A DNA stretch of 5,624 nucleotides. It comes from Patescibacteria group bacterium UBA6023. Lineage in GTDB: Bacteria > Patescibacteriota > Minisyncoccia > Phycocordibacterales > UBA6899. Shown here piece by piece: positions 1 through 4,522 of this stretch. The stretch is from NCBI GenBank assembly GCA_002429425.1, contig DIZR01000087.1, positions 1-5,624 of the forward strand, given 5' to 3'. Each line of letters starts with the position of its first letter. Positions within the stretch are counted from its first letter, which is position 1. Under the pieces are notes generated by a model. The model searched no databases. It saw nothing but the letters and a program-made list of their open reading frames with translations, and was not told the DNA's origin. A program made the position numbers and the translations under genes.

Positions 1-516
1 CTTGGTGGTAGTCTCACCGTGGGTGTCGGTGCGAGTAACCAAGAACACGGATATATTTCAATACTCTCAGAGCGTCTTAGTGTACCCATCACAAACAAAG
101 GAGTAAGCGGGAACACAACAGTCGACGCATTGTTACGTCTCGATAGTGATGTGCTTCAGGAAAAGCCCGATATTGTCATTGTTTTTTTGGGAGGAAATGA
201 TTATCTTAAAAAAATCTCTCCACCAGAAACACGTGCAAATCTCCGATTGATCATCACAAAAATTCAATCACAAGGTGCTACTGTGCTTTTACTTGGATAC
301 ACCGCTCGTTTCGATAATTATCTGAATGACCTTGCAAAAAAAACAGGAGCATTATATGTACCAAACGTACTTGAGGGAATTGTCGGAAATGCCACTCTCA
401 TGAATAGTGACGGGATACATCCAAACGACGCGGGATATCTCAAAATCGCAGACAAGATCGCACCAGATCTCTTGGGTCTTATAAGTGGAGTACCTTCCGT
501 GCCCACTCACGAATAA
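1..516 (+). CDS. SGNH/GDSL esterase, TesA/arylesterase-like (5' truncated)
   Basis: Serine hydrolase of the SGNH fold, probably acting on acyl esters or thioesters or lysophospholipids; the substrate cannot be read from the sequence. The frame is open from base 1, so the start lies outside the window; the in-frame GTG at 19 falls after the catalytic serine and cannot be the real start. Counting from base 1, the family blocks are in order: block I LGGSLTVG with nucleophile Ser4; block II KGVSGNTT with oxyanion Gly37; block III LGGND with oxyanion Asn66; block V DGIHPND with Asp137 and His140. The segment PPETRANLRLII after block III is typical of the arylesterase/TesA group. The visible 171 residues are nearly a whole domain (family about 180-210), so only the N-terminus, perhaps with a signal or membrane segment, is missing. 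One oddity is that block I reads GGSL, not GDSL. The gene is convergent with the transpeptidase gene, 65 bases away. Confidence 0.9.
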   Translation, partial: LGGSLTVGVGASNQEHGYISILSERLSVPITNKGVSGNTTVDALLRLDSDVLQEKPDIVIVFLGGNDYLKKISPPETRANLRLIITKIQSQGATVLLLGYTARFDNYLNDLAKKTGALYVPNVLEGIVGNATLMNSDGIHPNDAGYLKIADKIAPDLLGLISGVPSVPTHE

Positions 517-581
517 CTTTATAAACTTTTTTATCACGTAAGAAATACATCACGTAAAAATCCAAATATCGTTGACATTGT
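517..581. other. Convergent intergenic gap with a 9-bp direct repeat
   Basis: Short AT-rich gap between the 3' ends of the esterase gene and the transpeptidase gene. ATCACGTAA occurs twice, at 533-541 and 549-557, 16 bases apart. The flanking T run (526-532) and A run (556-560) could pair weakly, but I see no strong GC stem and therefore no clear intrinsic terminator for either gene. Confidence 0.4.
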
Positions 582-2057
582 TCATACGTCTCGTTGGTAA
601 TCAATCACATCATTCAGCAACTGCTCAAGGTGCAAAAGATCCTTCGCCTTTTTTATTAAACTGGGTGTTGGTTCCGTATTTTCACGAATGAAGATACTCG
701 ACTGATTTTCAATCCCATAAATAAAATGTTCCTCCACAAACGCACGAAGTTTTGTCACATCACCAATAATATCGCTTGAATCAAGAAGTACGATACTTAT
801 TTTTCGAGAACCAAATTCAGTAACCGGTACATCAAATATGAGCATCGCACTTCCATTATTATCTTGACTCTTCGCAACAATGCCACCACGATATGCTCCG
901 TCATCAGAAAGTACAAATGGATTTTTATTTGACCATGCATATCGCTCATCCCCATTGCTATCGGAAAGTGTCCGCTCCTTTGCCATCGTGACATCAATCA
1001 AGAAATGCTTTTGTTTCTCCACATAACGCAATAATGTTGCAAGGTCTCGTGCGGTCGTCGTTGATTCATCAGTTGAAAGCGCTCCTCCGAATTTAGTTTC
1101 ATCCATACCGATTGCACGGCTCTTTTCATTCATATATCGCACAAATTGTCTGGTTCCATGTTCACGAGCAAATACTTTTGCAGCAGTGTCACTTTCATCA
1201 AACAAGAGCGGGTAGATAAGTGTCCCGACCGGCATTTCATCAATTGCGCCGATGGGATGCTTGCGCAAAATAGAAATACCAAGCAAGAGCTCGCTCATAC
1301 GTACCAACTTGTATTGGTTCACCGTTTCGAGTGCAGTAAGTGCAGTAACAAGGAGAGTCAAGCCCTTAGGATTTCTTGCTTCTCGTGCGCCATGTTCCCA
1401 CAATATCTTCCCCGAATCAATATCTTCAACCACGAATGTGCTTGCAGAAATCGTCGGAGGTGTACCCTCTCCGTGAAGATAGTATCGTGAGGATGTTGCA
1501 AAATCACTCGCATGAGCAGAATTAAGCACAATAAGTTTTGCACCCTTTGGAATAAATTTATACACTTCGCCCGCATCAACCGTTCCAAGTCGAATGCATC
1601 CGCCGGAATACCCCACGGGCACATCTTCCCCGTTTGTATATGTTGGCCAACCATGAATAAAAAAATTCCCATAAAACTGCATACTGTAAGGCATCCAAGT
1701 CCCACCGATCGAGGAGAGGTGCTTTACTTCTTTCAATTGAATCGCATAGGAACCTGATGGTGTCTCCCATGGAGTTCCGGGACGACCTTTTGAAAGAATA
1801 GGGAAAGTTTTTACAAGATTTGCATCCTCAAAAAGTGAGAGTTGCATCGTTTCGAGGTTTGCAATGAGCGCGCGACCCACCGTCGGTACTTTTTCCTCTT
1901 TTCGGGGCATATCATTCATTGCAAATTTATATAATAAGGCAGTTGAATGTGTACCCTCTTTTGCCGGCGGGAAAAGCATGCTTCCGCCGATAACAATTGC
2001 AACGAATGAGAACCATGCTCCGGCGAACATATATAATTGTCTATGACGATTATCCAT
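582..2057 (-). CDS. Membrane-anchored L,D-transpeptidase fused to degenerate S11 carboxypeptidase-like domain
   Basis: A 491-residue envelope protein. Residues about 9-29 form a single membrane anchor; the remainder is probably extracytoplasmic. Residues about 60-178 are a YkuD L,D-transpeptidase domain, which makes 3-3 peptidoglycan crosslinks: FIHGWP with His135, then YSGGCIRLG with catalytic Cys154. The family signature is H-X14-17-[S/T]HGC; here the spacing fits but the second His is Gly152. Residues about 203-447 align with the PBP5/DacA-type D,D-carboxypeptidase fold (VVEDIDSGKILWEHGAREAR, VTALTALE, MPVGTLI, STTTARDLATLL), but its catalytic motifs are gone: SxxK is GLTL (232-235), SxN is ESD (288-290), KTG is RGG (390-392). 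The second domain is therefore probably a non-catalytic ligand-binding or scaffold module. The start is ATG 2057: an in-frame TAG seven codons upstream excludes longer forms. No Shine-Dalgarno lies directly before it. It ends in TGA. Confidence 0.9.
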   Translation of the reverse strand: MDNRHRQLYMFAGAWFSFVAIVIGGSMLFPPAKEGTHSTALLYKFAMNDMPRKEEKVPTVGRALIANLETMQLSLFEDANLVKTFPILSKGRPGTPWETPSGSYAIQLKEVKHLSSIGGTWMPYSMQFYGNFFIHGWPTYTNGEDVPVGYSGGCIRLGTVDAGEVYKFIPKGAKLIVLNSAHASDFATSSRYYLHGEGTPPTISASTFVVEDIDSGKILWEHGAREARNPKGLTLLVTALTALETVNQYKLVRMSELLLGISILRKHPIGAIDEMPVGTLIYPLLFDESDTAAKVFAREHGTRQFVRYMNEKSRAIGMDETKFGGALSTDESTTTARDLATLLRYVEKQKHFLIDVTMAKERTLSDSNGDERYAWSNKNPFVLSDDGAYRGGIVAKSQDNNGSAMLIFDVPVTEFGSRKISIVLLDSSDIIGDVTKLRAFVEEHFIYGIENQSSIFIRENTEPTPSLIKKAKDLLHLEQLLNDVIDYQRDV

Positions 2058-2092
2058 TATTTCAAAATGAGCAAACTACCGACAAACAGCAT
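2057..2092 (-). CDS. Possible 11-residue leader ORF coupled to the transpeptidase gene
   Basis: ATG at 2092 opens an ORF encoding MLFVGSLLILK and ending in TAA (2059-2057). The last A of this stop is the first base of the transpeptidase ATG, giving the overlapping stop/start TAATG. An AGGAG Shine-Dalgarno core lies 10 bases upstream, at 2103-2107, while the transpeptidase ATG has none of its own. This arrangement would let ribosomes ending the short ORF restart on the main gene. The peptide is hydrophobic and I recognise no family. The ORF is short enough to arise by chance, so this is a proposal based on the SD, ATG and overlap occurring together. Confidence 0.4.
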   Translation of the reverse strand: MLFVGSLLILK

Positions 2093-2102
2093 GTGCACGC
2101 CA

Positions 2103-2107
2103 CTCCT
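2103..2107 (-). promoter_or_regulatory. Shine-Dalgarno site of the possible leader ORF
   Basis: Reads AGGAG on the minus strand, 10 bases before ATG 2092. It is the only good Shine-Dalgarno match near the transpeptidase gene and is 45 bases from that gene's own ATG, too far to serve it directly. Confidence 0.4.
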
Positions 2108-2170
2108 GATGGAAAAATGTGTGCGATAATCAAGGTAAAATCGGTGAAATACTGGCATAAGCATATGTAG

Positions 2171-2179
2171 AGTATAACA
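2171..2179 (-). promoter_or_regulatory. Candidate extended -10 promoter for the leader and transpeptidase genes
   Basis: Minus strand reads TGT-TATACT, an extended -10 element with five of six consensus bases. I find no good -35 at the usual distance. It would start transcription near 2164, leaving about 70 bases before the leader ORF and about 107 before the transpeptidase ATG. Confidence 0.35.
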
Positions 2180-2254
2180 AAATATTACCATTAATGGATC
2201 CCACGAGTACAACAATATTACACTGCCAAAAAAATTTTAAATGAATATCACTTG

Positions 2255-2282
2255 TTGACTTCTTTTTTCACATTGATACCAT
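2255..2282 (+). promoter_or_regulatory. Candidate promoter of the deoxyribosyltransferase gene
   Basis: TTGACT (2255-2260, five of six -35 bases), a 16-base spacer, then TACCAT (2277-2282, four of six -10 bases). The predicted start point is near 2289, which leaves a leader of about 22 bases holding the Shine-Dalgarno site. It would also put the upstream ATG at 2281 outside the transcript. Confidence 0.4.
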
Positions 2283-2297
2283 GGGCTCAGAATACAT

Positions 2298-2304
2298 AAG
2301 GAGG
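2298..2304 (+). promoter_or_regulatory. Strong Shine-Dalgarno that fixes the start at 2311
   Basis: AAGGAGG sits 6 bases before ATG 2311, near-ideal spacing. The in-frame ATG at 2281 has no such site and lies upstream of this one, so translation most likely begins at 2311. Confidence 0.85.
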
Positions 2305-2310
2305 ATTGTC

Positions 2311-2820
2311 ATGGATTTTTCTGTATATATTGCAAGTCCACTTGGATTTTCTGAAGCTGGAAGATATTTCTATTATGAGAAATTACTTCCGATGATTACC
2401 CGTGTAGGATTCCAAACAATACTTGACCCATGGGTACTCACTGACGCAGCGTTTATCGAGTCGGCGATACGTGCACCCGAAGGTCCAAAACGACGGAAGC
2501 GCTGGTCAGAAATAAATATCATCATCGGAAAGAATAATGCTGAAGCAATCAAGTCATGCACAGTAGTCGTTGCAATACTCGATGGCCCAGACGTTGATAG
2601 TGGCACTGCGGCGGAGGTTGGAAATGCCGCTGGACTTGGAAAGCTCATCATTGGATATCGCAATGATTTTCGACTCAGCGCTGATAACGTCGGTTCAATA
2701 GTCAATCTCCAAGTCGAATATTTTATTCGTGAAAGTGGTGGAGACATTGCTACCTCGCTTGTAGATCTTGAAGAAAAACTTTGTAGTACATATGTACAAT
2801 TAATGAAAAACCACACGTAA
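2311..2820 (+). CDS. Nucleoside 2-deoxyribosyltransferase
   Basis: Cytoplasmic salvage enzyme that moves the 2-deoxyribosyl group between nucleobases. The 169 residues are close to the usual family length of about 150-180. N-terminal VYIASPLGFSEAGR (5-18) matches the substrate-binding start of the family. The core AILDGPDVDSGTAAEVGNA (88-106) holds Asp91, Asp96 and Glu102; Glu102 corresponds to the catalytic nucleophile, Glu98 in the Lactobacillus leichmannii enzyme, with the same six-residue spacing from the conserved Asp. LGKLIIGYRNDFRLS and NLQVEYFI further on fit the C-terminal half. Start ATG 2311 is chosen for its AAGGAGG site; starting at 2281 would add ten residues that precede the family's normal beginning. 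It stands alone, with its own candidate promoter and a terminator on its stop codon. A role in base salvage is inferred from the family; base preference cannot be read here. Confidence 0.93.
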   Translation: MDFSVYIASPLGFSEAGRYFYYEKLLPMITRVGFQTILDPWVLTDAAFIESAIRAPEGPKRRKRWSEINIIIGKNNAEAIKSCTVVVAILDGPDVDSGTAAEVGNAAGLGKLIIGYRNDFRLSADNVGSIVNLQVEYFIRESGGDIATSLVDLEEKLCSTYVQLMKNHT

Positions 2821-2831
2821 GTGTGGTTTTT
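2806..2831 (+). terminator. Probably bidirectional intrinsic terminator with a stop codon in its loop
   Basis: AAAAACCACAC (2806-2816) pairs perfectly with GTGTGGTTTTT (2821-2831) around a GTAA loop: an 11-bp stem followed on the plus strand by more T residues to 2838. The TAA stop of the deoxyribosyltransferase gene (2818-2820) is in the loop. Read on the minus strand, the stem ends in five T residues 24 bases past the mscL stop, so it can serve both convergent genes. Confidence 0.9.
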
Positions 2832-2854
2832 ATTTTTTATAAATTAACACCGAA

Positions 2855-3226
2855 CTATTTTTTCAATAAATCACGTATTTCCATAAGAAGCTTCTCTTCG
2901 GGAGTCGGTTCAGGTGGAAGCACGGGATTTTTTTCTTCCTCTTTTTTTATTACAGAAATTCCTTTCACTGCCATAAATAATGCAAAGGCGACAACGACAA
3001 ACACAAACATCGCTTGAATAAACTTTCCATACGCCACGTGTGATTGTCCAATATCAACCGCAAGTCCCGAAAAATTTATTCCACCGGTAAAAGCACCAAT
3101 AATCGGCATGATAACATCCCCAACAAGTGAGGTAGTAATAGCACCAAACGCAGCACCAATTGCCACACCAACCGCAAGGTCAACAACATTCCCTTTTATT
3201 GCAAATTTTTTAAATTCTTGAAACAT
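2855..3226 (-). CDS. mscL: Large-conductance mechanosensitive channel MscL
   Basis: Inner-membrane pore that opens under high membrane tension and releases solutes during osmotic downshock; the family works as a homopentamer. The 123 residues fall within the usual 120-150. Residues 1-13 ([13 protein letters not shown]) form the amphipathic N-terminal helix, and the family hallmark [20 protein letters not shown] leads into the pore-lining first membrane helix (about 14-43, ending DVIMPIIG). A periplasmic loop covers about 47-66, the second membrane helix about 67-93 ([19 protein letters not shown]), then the charged IKKEEEK linker and the C-terminal helix [14 protein letters not shown] of the cytoplasmic bundle. 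The periplasmic loop is short, typical of compact members. Start ATG 3226 has no clear Shine-Dalgarno but gives the canonical N-terminus. It is divergent from the membrane-protein gene at 3353 and convergent with the deoxyribosyltransferase gene. Confidence 0.97.
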   Translation of the reverse strand: MFQEFKKFAIKGNVVDLAVGVAIGAAFGAITTSLVGDVIMPIIGAFTGGINFSGLAVDIGQSHVAYGKFIQAMFVFVVVAFALFMAVKGISVIKKEEEKNPVLPPEPTPEEKLLMEIRDLLKK

Positions 3227-3251
3227 GTAAAAACTAAACTAGAAATAAATA

Positions 3252-3279
3252 TATATATAATTTTATCACGATGCTTCAA
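3252..3279 (-). promoter_or_regulatory. Candidate mscL promoter
   Basis: On the minus strand TTGAAG (3279-3274), a 16-base spacer and TATATA (3257-3252), each matching four of six consensus bases. The -10 lies in a run of AT dinucleotides (3249-3258), so its exact register is uncertain. Confidence 0.35.
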
Positions 3280-3287
3280 AGAATGCA

Positions 3288-3316
3288 TTGCCCACAGACA
3301 CTGAGAGTGCTAGTCT
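3288..3316 (+). promoter_or_regulatory. Weak candidate promoter for the gene at 3353
   Basis: TTGCCC (3288-3293), a 17-base spacer, then TAGTCT (3311-3316) preceded by TGC, an extended -10 context. Matches are only four and three of six bases. The spacing and the 30-base leader are reasonable. Confidence 0.25.
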
Positions 3317-3341
3317 TTGTGCAGGTAAGTTCATCAACACG

Positions 3342-3348
3342 TTGGAGG
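3342..3348 (+). promoter_or_regulatory. Shine-Dalgarno site of the gene at 3353
   Basis: TTGGAGG with a GGAGG core ending 4 bases before ATG 3353. The spacing is short but usable, and it supports this start over the internal Met codons at residues 10 and 14. Confidence 0.65.
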
Positions 3349-3352
3349 CCCT

Positions 3353-3931
3353 ATGCAAATATTTATACTCATTCTGGGTATGTGTATCATCATGACAATC
3401 TATTTCATTGCCATCAAGAGGCATCAGCTGAGGAGGGGGATATGGCATAATTTTATTTTGGAACTACTCAAAGTATGTACCAATGAACTGGAAAATGCAG
3501 CACGATATGCGATCATCATGCGCAGAAGTGAATCCTTTGCACAAGCCGAGCTTGCGTCACCGGAATTTAATTGCACATATGTATGGTCGACAAAGTCTAC
3601 GCAAACTAAGGACAACGAGCTATGGCTTCTGCGTACCATTGAAGGAAAAATATATCTCGGAACAAGTAGGTTCTATCATCTTGCAAATCATTTTCTACTC
3701 TGGAATAAGGATGTTCATGAAATTGTTTTTCAAATCACCCAATTAAGAAATGTAGGAATAGGTCCCAATCAGAATGGTATTTCGTACGAATTGTTGGTAT
3801 TCAATAAAAATGGGCATCAAGTCATCGCAGAAAATGGTGCATACACACCACTAAGCGAAGAGTGTCGCCTATTATTTAGCAGAATATTTCGAACACTTCA
3901 CGCGCGAATGTATTTTTCTTCTGATTTATGA
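3353..3931 (+). CDS. Hypothetical single-pass membrane protein
   Basis: I do not recognise this family. The 192-residue product begins with a hydrophobic segment (about 2-21, MQIFILILGMCIIMTIYFIA) followed at once by the basic stretch IKRHQLRR (21-28). This suggests an uncleaved N-terminal anchor with the rest on the cytoplasmic side under the positive-inside rule. The soluble part looks mixed alpha/beta: a helical 31-70 (ILELLKVCTNELENAARYAIIMRRS), then strand-rich LWLLRTIEGKIYLGTSRFYHL, VHEIVFQITQLRNVG and SYELLVFNKNG, and a final helix 167-187. The strand part loosely resembles small membrane-proximal PH-like or YcxB-like domains, but I see no diagnostic motif and assign no function. It has a good Shine-Dalgarno site and its own terminator at 3966. 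It is divergent from mscL, sharing a 126-base upstream region. It ends in TGA. Confidence 0.75.
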   Translation: MQIFILILGMCIIMTIYFIAIKRHQLRRGIWHNFILELLKVCTNELENAARYAIIMRRSESFAQAELASPEFNCTYVWSTKSTQTKDNELWLLRTIEGKIYLGTSRFYHLANHFLLWNKDVHEIVFQITQLRNVGIGPNQNGISYELLVFNKNGHQVIAENGAYTPLSEECRLLFSRIFRTLHARMYFSSDL

Positions 3932-3965
3932 GCTAACGGTATTTATGCTCATCATGTATATACTC

Positions 3966-3993
3966 AAAACACTACGTCACGTAGTGTTTTTTT
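3966..3993 (+). terminator. Intrinsic terminator of the gene at 3353
   Basis: AAAACACTACG (3966-3976) pairs perfectly with CGTAGTGTTTT (3980-3990) around a TCA loop, an 11-bp stem with seven T residues from 3987 to 3993. It begins 34 bases past the stop. On the minus strand it follows the stop at 4009 by 15 bases and could help end that gene too, though the minus-strand T run is only four bases, all inside the stem. Confidence 0.85.
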
Positions 3994-4008
3994 AACAACA
4001 GTTACACA

Positions 4009-4410
4009 CTAATTAGGATTCATGCGAGATTGCAAAAGCCTAATTTGTGCGCCAATTTTTACTTCCTCTTCTGTGTCTCCCGACATCTTTGCTTGTATTT
4101 CTCTTGTGCGCAATATTTCAAGAGTCTCCTTGTTCCATTGTTCACGAGTCTTTTCTTCTCCAGACTCTTCAAGGGGAGGAATATTCACCATGTCCTCGGG
4201 AGCGAAGTACGCAGGGGTCGTATCTACCTTTCCAAATGGATCATGTTTTGAAATGTTTGGTAGTGAATGTGCAAGTAGTCTTTCTGCAGCTCCAACTTGT
4301 TCTTCACTCACCCCTTCACCAGCATACTTGTGATCAGCATCACGCAATTTCCCGGCTGTTTCTCTACCGAACGTTGATTCCTCATCTCCAACTAGTGATA
4401 TTTTTTCCAT
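4009..4410 (-). CDS. Hypothetical small acidic protein
   Basis: I do not recognise this family. The 133-residue product is soluble, strongly charged and rich in Glu, with no signal peptide, membrane segment or cysteine. The N-terminal third (EESTFGRETAGKLRDADHKY, then VSEEQVGAAERLLAHSL) looks like short helices. The middle is Pro-rich (FGKVDTTPAYFAPEDMVNIPP, about 59-79) and probably extended. Residues about 82-128 (EESGEEKTREQWNKETLEIL, AKMSGDTEEEVKIGAQIRLL) should form one or two amphipathic helices. That it is a real gene is supported by a perfect TATAAT with an extended -10 just upstream and by balanced codon use. The composition suggests a cytoplasmic binding or regulatory protein, but nothing identifies a partner. 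Start ATG 4410 has no Shine-Dalgarno and a leader of only about 18 bases. It is in the same orientation as the upstream secreted-protein gene but separated from it by a terminator, so it is a separate unit. Confidence 0.7.
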   Translation of the reverse strand: MEKISLVGDEESTFGRETAGKLRDADHKYAGEGVSEEQVGAAERLLAHSLPNISKHDPFGKVDTTPAYFAPEDMVNIPPLEESGEEKTREQWNKETLEILRTREIQAKMSGDTEEEVKIGAQIRLLQSRMNPN

Positions 4411-4434
4411 ATAATGAAGGTTAATGATAGTAAA

Positions 4435-4463
4435 ATTATAGCATAGATTTATACAAAATGCAA
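4435..4463 (-). promoter_or_regulatory. Strong extended -10 promoter of the acidic-protein gene
   Basis: Minus strand reads TGC-TATAAT (4443-4435), a perfect -10 with the TGN extension, 17 bases after a weak -35 TTGCAT (4463-4458). The predicted start point is near 4428, leaving a leader of about 18 bases with no Shine-Dalgarno. Confidence 0.7.
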
Positions 4464-4472
4464 ATAATGAAT

Positions 4473-4507
4473 AACAAAAACACCAGCCCGTGGCTGGTGT
4501 TTTTGTT
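4473..4507 (-). terminator. Intrinsic terminator of the secreted SodC-like protein gene
   Basis: AACAAAAACACCAGCC (4473-4488) pairs perfectly with GGCTGGTGTTTTTGTT (4492-4507) around a CGT loop, a 16-bp stem. On the minus strand the 3' arm ends in TTTTTGTT, 16 bases after the TAG at 4523. It separates this gene from the acidic-protein gene downstream. Confidence 0.92.
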
Positions 4508-4522
4508 TAAGCAAGACAATAT

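Noticed and set aside
19..516. GTG at 19 as the start of the esterase gene
   Set aside because: The frame is open to base 1 and the nucleophile serine motif GGSL lies before this GTG, so the gene must begin outside the window.
533..557. Pair of ATCACGTAA repeats as a CRISPR seed or attachment site
   Set aside because: Only two 9-base copies 16 bases apart, with no further units, integrase or spacer-like structure.
2281..2310. ATG at 2281 as the start of the deoxyribosyltransferase
   Set aside because: It has no ribosome site, overlaps the likely -10 element, and adds ten residues before the family's normal N-terminus; AAGGAGG points to 2311.
2373..2816. 147-codon minus-strand ORF opposite the deoxyribosyltransferase
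   Set aside because: The plus strand carries intact family motifs, a strong ribosome site and a terminator; the antisense product is Ser-rich with no recognisable domain.
3248..3260. AT dinucleotide run as a functional repeat
   Set aside because: A short simple-sequence tract in an AT-rich promoter region; best explained as part of the mscL -10 region.
582..3931. TGA recoded to Gly or Trp, as in some Patescibacteria or Mollicutes
   Set aside because: TGA ends two genes at sensible lengths (582-584 and 3929-3931) and does not occur inside any real gene, so the standard bacterial code fits.
4022..4424. Overlapping plus-strand ORFs opposite the acidic-protein gene
   Set aside because: Their products are rich in Ser, Cys and Phe with no domain or ribosome site, as expected from the antisense of a Glu-rich gene that has its own promoter.
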